Origin: Artemisia argyi
Lineage: Eukaryota > Streptophyta > Magnoliopsida > Asterales > Asteraceae
Direction of reading: 5' to 3'
NCBI GenBank assembly: GCA_030686995.1
Contig: CM060709.1
Location: forward strand, 304,433,857 to 304,497,856
Length of the DNA stretch: 64,000 nt
Position 1 is the first letter of the stretch; the number at the start of each line of letters is the position of its first letter. The notes beneath the pieces were generated by a model. The model made no database searches. It had not been told where the DNA came from and worked only from the letters and a program-made list of their open reading frames with translations. The position numbers and the translations under genes were made by a program. Positions 23,284-33,492 of the stretch are shown here, piece after piece.

Positions 23284-24543
23284 TAAATGTTATTAACACA
23301 AGAAAAGGTATACAAATGGAGTTACTTGAACTGGTAATAAGAAATTAAGAACTGATATGTGCATCGCAATTAGTAACGTGCACACCATAATCATACGTAT
23401 GTGATATTATATCATGTGCATCATTGATGTAATACAATGTGCATCACTTCAAATCTGAAGGTAGAAGACAGGAAGAAGATGACCTAATATTAGGGATAAA
23501 GTCTTTCATATCATTAAGTTGAGTTCTTGTATGGTGGGCATTAAATTTTATATTTGTTTGGGTCTATTTGTAGTATCTGAATTTTTGAGCGTTAACACTT
23601 AACATTTAAGCCAATTCTTTTGATAAATGATGCAAGGGTGTCTTTAAGATTGGTTAATTGTGTGTTCAAGATTTGTTTTGTTAAAATAAATAAGTAAGTA
23701 AGTAAATAATTAAAAAAAAATGGAGAACGCCACTGCATTTTCTGGTGCCAACGGTAACGGCACAAAATGTGGTGTCAAAAGTTTTCTGGTGTCGTTCTGT
23801 GTTTTGCTGATGTGACACCACTTTTGGAGAACGGCACGAGCTGAACGGCTTGACGATACCCAATGCTCTTAGCGTAATTGTATATCAGGTTCGATTTGAA
23901 ATTTCTTACTCGGTTTTGTCTGGGCGCTTTGGACAGAAGTTTTCTGATTTGAATCTCGAAATTGCAAGATCTTGGTGTGATTAATTAAACAAATCAGATA
24001 TAAGAGGACCTACAACATGCTTAGATGCAAACTATATTATCTCTTCACCTCAAGAACTGAACTCTAATTAAGAGGCCATGTTGATTTGCATACCTTTTAT
24101 GTTGATTCTTGTCTTTTTCGATCGACAAGTCGGATAAACTTACCTCAAAGCCAGAAAAACCTGTGTTTTTGGCCTTGTGATTTGTAGCCAACGATTTTCT
24201 TTCCTAAACAACTTAGCTTGGACCCGTGCTTGTACATTAGGATTACCAAAGAGGCTAGGCCCGCCCCCTAAACACCTAATCCGATCACTTGATATATGAT
24301 ATTTTAAGCTATCAAAGTCTTAAAAGCTCTTTTTGGCCGAGCTAAAATCTATTACTAGTATATAATAAGAGAAAAATGTTTTTTTGAGACACTCCATCAT
24401 TTACCGATAAGAGAGCTTAATTGCAAAATCGAACCCTCCTATTGGCTAATAAAATTCCAAATTGAATTGTTTATGTCAAACTTTTGATAAATTTGATGGA
24501 AAATTTTGAAGGAGACACAAAATGAAAATACGCATGGCCTTGT

Positions 24544-24601
<58 letters not shown>

Positions 24602-24768
24602 CTTAAATGTAAATAAATTTATGTTTTTATTAGTTAATAAAATTTGCAATCAAACCTTAAACATTTATGAAGTGGCTAATCTTAAATCTAATTTTATTGA
24701 CATAAGTGAAATTTCCTCAATTTCTGAAATTTTATGAAATGTTTATGTTAAACAAATACTGCACGTAC

Positions 24769-24770
<2 letters not shown>
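23284..24770. other. Spacer; MITE-like piece and 51-base poly-T
   Basis: 23720-23875 contains GGAGAACG(C/G)C words in both orientations and a MITE-like end (ACCCAATGCTCTTAG), but no clean element could be delimited. At 24348 TCTATTACTAGTATATAATAAGAG after an A looks like a Helitron 5' end without a matched 3' end. T-run of 51 at 24547-24597. No gene. Confidence 0.35.

Positions 24771-24838
<68 letters not shown>
24771..24838. repeat. (TTA)n microsatellite, left flank of Harbinger-like element
   Basis: About 22 uninterrupted TTA/ATT units directly abutting the element end at 24839. Confidence 0.9.
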
Positions 24839-26711
24839 GGGCACTAGGTGCAGCTCATCGAGCCACTTCGCTAGTCCACCTGGCAGCTCATTTGAGCTCG
24901 TTGCCACACCGGTGGCCTTCAACTTTTCACGCCACTTTCAGCGTCTGCACGACGAAGTGAATGTTCTGACAAAAAGGACGTTGCTAGCACTTTTTTAAAC
25001 GGTAATATTTCTGTTTAATATTAAAACGGTTATTTTTTTTAATTTTTATTTAATAACTTAACTCACACTATAAATACTAAATCATTTACATACATTTTTC
25101 TTACTACAATTCAACCAAAACATACTCAAACATTTCTATATTTCAACTTAAAAAAAAATAAATAAATAAATAAAAAATAAAATCTCAAAACCCAAATGAA
25201 CCCGGATATTTCACGAACCTCCTTAATTCAAACCAACAACAATAAGGGGGATCGTCAAACCCATCTACCCCCTCGTCGCAAAATTCAAACTCTTCATCGC
25301 CATATGGTTCGCAACAATTCAATCCGGAGGAAATTTATCGTAACCAACAATTTGCGTTTCAACAAGGATTCACAAATCAACCCCAAGTATTTTCGTCCCC
25401 ACAATTTTTTAACCCGTCTCAACTATCCACGTTTCCTCTATCTCAACCACAACCACCATTCGAATCACAACCATCCGGTTCACAATTTAAGGTACCACAA
25501 CCACGAGAACCGGCCAAAGGTAGAGGAAAACAAAACCATGCCCAAAAACTCAAAAAAGGTCGTGGATTTAGTCGCTGACGATGACGATAACGATAACGTG
25601 GAAGCAGCAGGTCAAACGCGTGTGAATCGGAAATGGAACAAAGCCGAAGAAAAATTGCTTGCGGAAATTTGGCTAGAAATTTCCCTTGACAAAGATATGA
25701 GAAATGACCGTTCCGAAGATTTCTTTTGGAACGAAATTGTGAAGAAGTTCAATGAGCAAACTACCGGTGACCCTCGTACCAAAAATATGGTCACCGGTAA
25801 ATGGATGAGGCTTAATGGCGGCTGCCAAAAATTCAACTTTGTTTATAAACATTTGCAACGTCGAAGTGGTGAGAATGAGCACGATTATTGTAACTGCGAA
25901 GACGAACTTCGAAGAATGCTTTGGTTAGCGGGGTTTCATGTATGTTCACGTTTGGGAGGTCTTGAAATATACCCGAAATAGGATACCGAGGAACCGATAG
26001 ACATTACATGTCTCGATGATATATTCGGCCCTGACAAACGATCTCATCCCGAAAGAATAAATCAATGAGCTGCAAAGAAACAAAAGTCACCTTCAACGTC
26101 GAGTGCGGCGAGCTCTGGTGGGAGTCAAACGTGTATTTTTTCGGGACAATTATCCGAAAAGTATTCGCAAACAAAAGACGTTCAAATGGCTTGTTACGAA
26201 GCGGGGAGGAAGAAGGAAGAAAAGGCGTTGGAGATGAAAGAAATGCAGATTCTCATGCTAGATGCCAGCTTGGCTACTGACCCGATAAAAGCCGAAATCA
26301 TTCGCAAAATACAAGCAAAAATAGTGAAGAAATTCCAAAATCTCAATGACGACGATAGCGACTAAAATGTTTAAGTTTCATATTAGTAGTATGTGTTGTA
26401 TTTTTTTTCTATCGTATGCTATTATTTTCGTATCGTATGTTTTTATTTTCGTATTGTATGTTTTTTATTTGATGAAATAAAAATAGTATGTTTTACTGTA
26501 GTATTTTTATGTTTAATGAAATTAATTTGGTTTAATTAATTAAATGAATAAAAAAAATAAAGTTGTAAGTGGTGGACCCCAAATAAGTAAGTTAAAGTTA
26601 CTAGTAGTTGTTAGTGAGGGGGGAGAGGGTTAGTTGTAGAGATTTGTTAAAGTGATGTGACATCCCGTGAGCCTCAAATGACAAAGTAATGTTGCTCACT
26701 TCACCTAGTGC

Positions 26712-26712
<1 letters not shown>
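24839..26712 (+). mobile_element. Harbinger-like element inserted in a (TTA)n tract
   Basis: Ends GGGCACTAGGTG and, inverted, (T)GGCACTAGGTG. It is flanked on both sides by (TTA)n, so the TTA duplication is present but cannot be counted exactly. Length 1.87 kb. It carries only the Myb/SANT-like ORF1 relic. Confidence 0.8.
25196..26365 (+). pseudogene. Harbinger ORF1 Myb/SANT-like DNA-binding protein, disrupted
   Basis: One frame of 390 codons from ATG 25196 to TAA 26363, broken by in-frame TAG (25979) and TGA (26066). The recognisable core at about residues 140-225 (RKWNKAEEKLLAEIWLEIS; FFWNEIVKKFNE; GKWMRLNGGCQKFNFVY) is the trihelix/Myb-like domain of PIF/Harbinger accessory proteins, which normally brings the transposase to the nucleus and to the ends. 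The tail (AAKKQKSPSTSSAASSGG, then a KKEEKALEMKEMQ helix) is the usual C-terminal region. The expected Pro/Gln/Ser-rich N-terminus (PLSQPQPPFESQPSGSQ) is readable in another frame before about 25560, so there is also at least one frameshift. Not functional. Confidence 0.75.
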
Positions 26713-26775
<63 letters not shown>

Positions 26776-26924
26776 TAGGATTTATAAAAAATCAGTAGGG
26801 AGCCTCAACACTATTTTAGCCCCCACCTCATCTATCCAATACTGAAACTATGCAAACACACGCCTTATATATATATCAAGTACTATTAATTCCATGCACG
26901 AGACTAATTATAATATGATATAAG
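26366..26924. other. 3' part of Harbinger-like element, (TTA)n and spacer
   Basis: 26366-26712 is the element's non-coding 3' end, with repeated TTTTCGTAT(T/C)GTATG words near 26410-26460. 26713-26769 is (TTA)n. The remainder is AT-rich spacer. Confidence 0.5.
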
Positions 26925-27600
26925 ATCATTTGAGAACCAAATTTTTTTTTACATATTAAGGGACTAATCTTCACCCTCCATCTTCTCTCCATATTTATTT
27001 GATCTAATGGATGGGATTAATCCCAACAATTTAAAAAACCCACTTTCATCATTTTTTTTTCAAATATTAATATCTTTCAAACCGTTAATATTTAAGCGAA
27101 AAAAATTATACCGTTACGCCGGACATTTAATTATCTTTCTATAGATATGCACTTTGACATATTTTCGACATTTTTTTTTTTTTTCACGTTTTTTTTCATG
27201 ACTGAAAAAATCATATATGATATTACATGTCATATCATATATGATATTACATATCATATATGATATGATATGTAATATTATATATGATATTACATATCAT
27301 ATATGATATGTAATATCATATATGATTTTTTTTCGGCCACGAAAAAAAAAACGTGAAAAAAACAATTTTTTTTTCCGAAAGTATATCATAGTGCCCGTCT
27401 ATAGAAAGATAATTATATGCCCGTCGCGATGGTGTAATTATTTTCGCTTAACGATTAACGGTTTAAGAGATATTTAAATTATAAAAATGGGTGAAATATT
27501 AAAATGCTTTTAATCTCAACCATTGATTTCATTTTTAGATGAATGGTGGAGATGAGTCCCTTGGTATGTGAGGATTGTTTGGTTTGTAGAATAACTCGAC
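26925..27600. mobile_element. Long foldback element, copy A
   Basis: The left arm (ACCAAA...AAGGGACTAATC...GATTAATCCCAACAATTTAAAAAACCCA...TTAATTATCTTTCTATAG in outline) and right arm are complementary over roughly 300 bp each. They meet at an AT-rich palindrome built of CATATATGATAT words (about 27200-27330). No coding capacity. Long arms suggest a Mutator-related or foldback class; the target duplication could not be fixed. Confidence 0.7.
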
Positions 27601-27653
27601 TCTTTTAATATATATAAACTCTTACGTGCACTGAATTTGAATTATGTTCAAAT

Positions 27654-27827
27654 TAAATTACTCAAACAATAACATTAAAAATAAATTTGATCATACTTTC
27701 AAACTTGAAAAAATTATTATTAGTGTACCCAACCTTTTTTTAGATACAATTTTAGACGATTTATAGGTTACCAGATTACCACCATAATTCTTCATCTTCT
27801 CGACCAAATTCCGGCCAACTTCCTGCT

Positions 27828-27873
<46 letters not shown>

Positions 27874-28565
27874 CTCACTTAATTCTTTTCACTTTACTAA
27901 TAACAAAGTACATCATTTTAGAACATCCTCATTGTTGTTCTTATGGGGCAGTTAGTTGCAGGTTAGCTCATTCAGTTTATTATAAGACAAAATTAGCTTT
28001 GATCATTTGTAGTTTTTTGATTCACTAATTAAGCCAAACAAGATCAGATCACCTGACACCTAGTATCTTACTATGCTACGGTGGATTTTGCACCATGACC
28101 ACGACCTTATGCTAGATCAATACATTTCCTTAGTCTACCATTACCTTTTGGATCTAAAAGAACTTTGCATAAACTGGTATACTCAATGTGTACCCGTGTA
28201 AGCTGTAAACCCATGTTTATATGTGTATCATATCTGCCCGAAGTGTAATGTTTATTATGACCATATTCCAAATATCTCATTCATGATCCGGGGTTATTAA
28301 ACACAGTTTGTCCAATGTAGTTTGGCGTGATTGCAGGTGAGGTTTCCAAAACTTCAAAAATGCACTCATCATCAATCACTCAAAAGGCGGAAGTTGGTCG
28401 GAATTTAGTCGAAGAAGATGAAGGATGGTGGTGGTAACCTGGTAACATATAAATCGTCTAACATTGCATCTAAAAAAAAGTTGGGTACACTAAATTGGGG
28501 GAAAAAAAAGTGGAGTACCTTAAATTGAAATTGGGTATAAGTAAGGTACACTTTTGAGCAATTTA
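27654..28565. mobile_element. Second type of foldback element
   Basis: AAATTACTCAAA at the left end and the complement of AAATTGCTCAAA at the right end. Inverted blocks include GTGTACCCAAC, GACGATTTATA(G/T)GTTACCAG and TTCATCTTCT(T)CGAC, at 27717-27826 and 28384-28500. It encloses a long poly-T (about 27831-27870) and about 500 bp of unrelated sequence. No coding capacity. Confidence 0.6.
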
Positions 28566-28629
28566 CCCTATTATTAATTGTAGTAATTTTCAATCCACGT
28601 ATAATACGGCTAAGCTAAAATAATTGATT

Positions 28630-29290
28630 TAAGATTATTTGAGGACCAAACTTTTTTTACATACCAAAGCACTAATTTCCACCCTCCATCATCCCTCTAT
28701 CTTTATTTGATAATGGATGAGATTAATCCCAACAATTTAAAAAACACACTTCATCATTTTTTTCAAATATGAATATCTCTCAAACAGTTAATCGTTAAGC
28801 AAAAAAAAAAATATACCGTTACGACGAGCATTTAATTATCTTTCTATAGATAGACATTTTGATATATTTTCGACAATTTTTTTTTTTCACGTTTTTTTTG
28901 TGGCCGAAAAAATCATATACGATATATCATATATGATATGTAATATCATATATGATATTACATTTCATACATGATATATCGTATATGATTTTTTCGGCCA
29001 CGAAAAAAGACGTGAAAAAGCCGTTTTTTTTTTTTAATTTTTATTTTATTTTATTTTTTTTATCGAAAGTATATCAAAGTGTCCGTCTATATAAAGATAA
29101 TTAAATGCTCGTCGCGATGGTGTAATTATTTTCGCTTAACTATTAACGGTTTAAAAGATATTTAAATTATAAAAAATGGGTGAAATATTAAAATGCTTTT
29201 AATCTCAATCATTGATTTCTTTTTAAATGGATGGCGGAGATGTATCCCTTGGTATATAAGAAAAGTTTGATATTTAATATAACTCCCTTC
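28630..29290. mobile_element. Long foldback element, copy B
   Basis: Same family as copy A, with arms starting AAGATTATTTGAGGACCAAAC and a central AT-rich palindrome at about 28910-28990. It preserves the uninterrupted sequence CTATCTTTATTTGAT, which serves as the empty-site reference for the Helitron insertion at 29579. Confidence 0.72.
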
Positions 29291-29489
29291 TAAATAATTT
29301 TAATTGTAATATCAAAAATATAAAAATGCTAGAGATTATAAATATCAAAATAAAAACACGACTTTTAAGTACACACAGAACAAATACAATTAAAATATAA
29401 TTATTAGATATTTACTTATAGTCTGAACACCATACGTGATACAAAACATCAAACGCCATAAAATTTTTATAAGACCTCATATTAAAGTA

Positions 29490-29578
29490 AAGTTTTAAGA
29501 TATAAGATTATTTGAGGACCAAACTTTTTTTACATACCAAGGGACTAATCTCCACCATCCATCTTCCCTCTATCTTTA
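29490..29578. mobile_element. Foldback element copy C, left fragment (rest at 39966-40402)
   Basis: AAGATTATTTGAGGACCAAAC through CCCTCTATCTTTA matches the left arm of copies A and B and stops at the Helitron start. The continuation lies 10.4 kb away at 39966. Confidence 0.85.
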
Positions 29579-29799
29579 TCTTAACTACTTATAATGGAGA
29601 TTTGGTCAACAAGTCAATATGTGAAAAACTGAAATTAATGTAATCCCCATTTTGCCCTTGTCCAATCATATATAACCCAAAGCAAAACACACAACACAAA
29701 CCAAATTATTTTCATTTCACTCTATCTCTCTCTTTATCTCACTCCCTCGTAACTCAAAAAAAAAACCCAGTTTTCTTTTTCTTATTTCTCTCAACTAAA

Positions 29800-30380
29800 G
29801 CATGTGCCATCAATGACACCATCGCCACCAATGACACCATCGCCATCAACTGCCGGCCTCAACTGCCGGATTCAACACCACCTACCACTGGCCGGCCTCA
29901 ACTGCCATCAATGACACCATCGCCACCATCGCCACGAAGACACATATTATTTTGAGGTATTTTTAAAAGATTTATGCATAAGTATCAACTTTTTGAGGTA
30001 TTTTTATAGATCTATACATTTTATTTTGTAGATCTATAAATTTTATTTTAGATCTATAGTTTTTTTTTATAGATCTATGTTTTTTTTTTTAATACTTTTG
30101 GTATTTTCTTTGTTACAGCAGCCCTTAACGCCGATTGCCGCCTCTGCCACCGTCGTTATCTCACCGGAAAAGTTGCCGCCACCGCGGCTGTCGCCGGAAA
30201 GAGGTTCTGCTGCAGCATCTCCTGACGCCGTTGAGGTCGTCACCGGAATCTGCCGGAATTTGTTACAGCAACCCTTGCCGCCGCCATCTCGCTGCTGTCG
30301 CCGTCGGAATTCACTGGTGTCGGCGCCGGAATTTGCGTAGGCGCTGGTGCCACACAACCACCACGAGCTGACACCATAAC
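29800..30380. other. GC-rich, gene-like fragments inside the Helitron
   Basis: 29800-29940 repeats words of the type CATCAATGACACCATCGCCACC. 30110-30360 is a Ccg/Gcc-rich stretch with GTTACAGCA(G/A)CCCTT occurring twice (about 30112 and 30263). Composition is unlike the neighbouring AT-rich DNA and resembles captured 5' exon sequence. All frames are short or ambiguous and no protein family is recognised. A similar piece, GCC(A/G)GAAAGAGGTTCT, recurs at about 39781. Confidence 0.35.
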
Positions 30381-30667
30381 AAAACCACTAGCACTGGTTT
30401 TTTGTTTTGTTACATCTAAATATATTTCAAGTTTCAATGTTTTTTTTTTTAATATCTATATTTCTTTTTTATAGATCTAAGTTGTGCTGTAATCCATCGC
30501 TGTCATTGCTGTAATTTGCGCAGTTGCTTCTACCGAGACGTACATCTGTCGTCGGTAAGTTTATGGTATATTTTAAAGGGGTGTTGTTAACCCCACGGTA
30601 GTCTACTACCATAGCTGCAGGTTTTGTCCTTTTAGGTGGGGCCCACATGCAGGTTTTGTCCTTTTAG

Positions 30668-30668
<1 letters not shown>

Positions 30669-30698
<30 letters not shown>

Positions 30699-30727
30699 GT
30701 TTGTTTTGTCCAAGTCTTTTTTATGTA

Positions 30728-30782
<55 letters not shown>

Positions 30783-30825
30783 TCACAAACACAAACACAA
30801 CTGCAAACACAAAACACAACACAAA

Positions 30826-30870
<45 letters not shown>

Positions 30871-31023
30871 TCACAACTGCAAACACAAACACAACTGCAA
30901 ACACAAAACAACCAACTGCAGTATTGAGAAAAACAAAGGCTCGGATTTTTCCGTTATCGTCATCGCCAAGTCCTCTTTTTTTGTCACAAACACAACTGCA
31001 AACACAAACACAGCTGCAAACAA
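30669..31023. repeat. Poly-T tracts and (ACAAACACAACTGCA)n-like repeats
   Basis: Three long T-runs (about 30669-30698, 30730-30781, 30829-30869) alternate with repeats of CACAAACACAACTGCAAACA. The long Phe- or Lys-rich ORFs here are artefacts of the homopolymers. Confidence 0.85.
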
Positions 31024-31189
31024 GGCCCTTGTTGACCACACACTAGTCTATTTTTTAGCCAAATGTGGAATTTTTAGAAGGCTCGGATTTGAAGGTTGCG
31101 AAAGTGATAAAAATATCACTCCGCCATACCATTCGGTTTTAAAAACCATTCGTCATCGCCTCGGCTCAGATTGTAAACCAATCATCATT

Positions 31190-31740
31190 GCCTACACCCT
31201 ACAAAATTTACAAGTTACACAGCCAAAGATTCTCAAGTTCTGAAAAGTTCACATGCCAAACTGCACAACTTCTCAAAAGTTCACATGCCCAAACAGCACA
31301 GGTTCTCAAAAGTCACATGCCCAAACATCACAAGTTCTCAAAAGTCACATGCCCAAACAGCAGGATTCTCAAAAGGTACATCACAAGCCAAATAGTAAGG
31401 ATTCCCAGGATTCAATCCTGGACTATAAACACAAGTGTGAATCACAAACAACTAAGCAACCACAAGTCTAAACAAGTTACTAACCACAAGTGTGAATCAC
31501 AAACAACAACTAAGCAACCACAAGTCTGAACAAGTTACTAACCACAAGTCTGAAAGAAGCAGTATCACAAGTGAAACACAAGAAGCAGTATCACAAGTGA
31601 AACACAAGAAGCAGTATCACAAGTGAAACACAAGAAGCAGTATCACAACAAGTCTGAACAAGTTACTAACCAGAAGCAACCACAAGTCTGAATCACAAAC
31701 AAGTGAAAATGTGGAATTCACAATTTAACACACGGGAGGT
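31190..31740. repeat. Short tandem repeats in the MULE left subterminal region
   Basis: Units of about 30 bp (AGTTCTCAAAAGTCACATGCC type) at 31240-31370 and a 26-bp unit (GAAGCAGTATCACAAGTGAAACACAA) three to four times at about 31556-31648. Longer direct repeats of CAAGTGTGAATCACAAACAA also occur. ORFs across it are repeat artefacts. Confidence 0.8.
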
Positions 31741-31885
31741 AAGGCTCAGATTACATTAAATCCTTTTATCATATTGGCTGCAACATCAAAGGTTGCAAAT
31801 ATATTGCCTATCCATTTGGAAATGCCACGCCAAAATTAAGCTTTTATTTTTTTTAAATCATCATAGCCATTTAGGGAGGGTTTGT

Positions 31886-31915
31886 CTAAAAAATAGACTA
31901 GTGTGTGGTCAACAA
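31886..31915. repeat. Third, internal copy of the MULE terminal repeat
   Basis: CTAAAAAATAGACTAGTGTG followed by TGGTCAACAA, in the orientation of the right end and sharing the flanking GGGAGGGTTTGT with it. With the left end it would delimit a unit of about 890 bp. Confidence 0.8.
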
Positions 31916-31954
31916 CACCATCACCATAAACATCAAACATCACAGAAACATAAC

Positions 31955-32992
31955 TTTAATAAAAACGCGTATGTGTGAGACACTGTCTCACACCACACTC
32001 GGTATTATCACCTTGATGTCTCACACACAATTAAGTAAACATCACGTATCTAACAGAACCACCACCCCAGAACCACCACCCCAGCACCACATAAACATCA
32101 CGGAACCAATCTAACAAAACCATCAGACATAAACATCACGGAACCAATTAACACACTTTATTATGAAGTAATCAAGTCAGATTCAAAAACCCCCAAACCA
32201 ATTTTACGAAACCCTAATTAAAAAAATTAGGGTTTCATTAAAAAATCAAGATTTTGATAAATTAACGTACGAATCTTTCAATTAACACACTTTATTATGA
32301 AGTAATCAAGTCAGATTCAAAAACCCCCAAACCAATTTTACGAAACCCTAATTAAAAAAATTATGGTTTCATTAAAAAATCAAGATTTTGATAAATTAAC
32401 GTACGAATCTTTCAATTAACACACTTTATTATGAAGTAATCAAGTCAGATTCAAAAACCCCCAAACCAATTTTACGAAACCCTAATTAAAAAAATTAGGG
32501 TTTCATTAAAAAATCAAGATTTTGATAAATTAACGTACGAATCTTTCAATTAACACACTTTATTATGAAGTAATCAAGTCAGATTCAAAAAACCCCAAAC
32601 CAATTTTACGAAACCCTAATTAAAAAAATTAGGGTTTCATTAAACCATCACGTACATCACATAAACATCACATAAACATCACGTAGCTAACAAAACCATC
32701 AGAAAAACATCACATAAACCATCACGTACCTAACAAAACCATCAGAAAAACATCACATAAACCATCACAGATCACCAACATCACCACACACTCACAAACT
32801 CTCTCTCACAAATCACCAAGTGTGGTGTGAGACATCAAGATCTTGATTTTAGATCTAAAAAGAGAGCAGATAAGTTAGAGAGAGAGAGAGTTTTTTTTGA
32901 GTGTGTGGTGTGTGTGTTGTGTGTGAGACATCAAGGTGATAATACCGAGTGTGGTGTGAGACAGCTGTCTCACACATACGCGTTTTTATTAA
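31955..32992. mobile_element. Terminal-inverted-repeat unit enclosing 134-bp tandem repeats
   Basis: The left end TTTAATAAAAACGCGTATG, continuing through TGTGAGACA, TGTCTCACACCACACTCGG and TATTATCACCTTGATGTCTC, recurs inverted at about 32917-32992, so the arms are about 75 bp. Each arm contains its own palindrome (GTGTGAGACA/TGTCTCACAC). No coding capacity and no clear target duplication. Confidence 0.7.
32145..32644. repeat. 134-bp tandem repeat, about 3.7 copies
   Basis: Copies begin at 32145, 32279, 32413 and 32547, all exactly 134 bases apart and nearly identical. Each carries AAACCCTAA and TTAGGGTTT as an inverted pair separated by a short A/T spacer, i.e. telo-box-like words. Confidence 0.92.
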
Positions 32993-32999
32993 ATTTTTT

Positions 33000-33035
<36 letters not shown>

Positions 33036-33427
33036 TGTATTAAAAGTGTATTAAAAGTGTAAATAAAAAGTGTAAAAAAGTGTATTAAAAAGTTAGTTGT
33101 AAAAAAGTGTAAAAAATGTATTAAAAAGTTAGTTGTAAAAAAAATTGTGATAAAAAAAATATTTTGTCATTAAAAAAAACATTTTGTTATACAAAAAAAT
33201 ATTTTGTTATTAAAAAAATTAGTTGTAAAAAAATTGTGATAAAAAAAATATTTTGTCAAAAAAAAAACATTTTGTTATACAAAAAAGTTAGTTGTTAAAA
33301 AATTGTGTCATAAAAAATATTTTGTTATAAAAAAACCATTTTGTTATACAAAAAAATTAGTTGTAAAAAAATTGTGATAAAAAAAACATTTTGTTATAAA
33401 AAAACCATTTTGTTATACAAAAAAGTT

Positions 33428-33461
<34 letters not shown>

Positions 33462-33492
33462 GTCACCATACGCGTTCGTAACGTTTTTTCAG
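32645..33492. repeat. ACATCAC-rich and A-rich tandem region
   Basis: 32645-32800 repeats ACATCACATAAACCATCACG-like words. 33000-33465 repeats units of about 50-60 bp built from TTAGTTGTAAAAAAATTGTGATAAAA and ATTTTGTTATACAAAAAA. A splice acceptor TTTTTTCAG ends the stretch at 33492. Confidence 0.75.

Noticed and set aside
30632..31243. Long Phe-rich or Lys-rich ORFs on both strands
   Set aside because: They translate T/A homopolymers and ACAAACACA repeats; no plausible start context or domain.
32145..32644. Evenly spaced repeats that could suggest a CRISPR array
   Set aside because: The whole 134-base unit is repeated with no unique spacers, in plant DNA; it is a tandem repeat.
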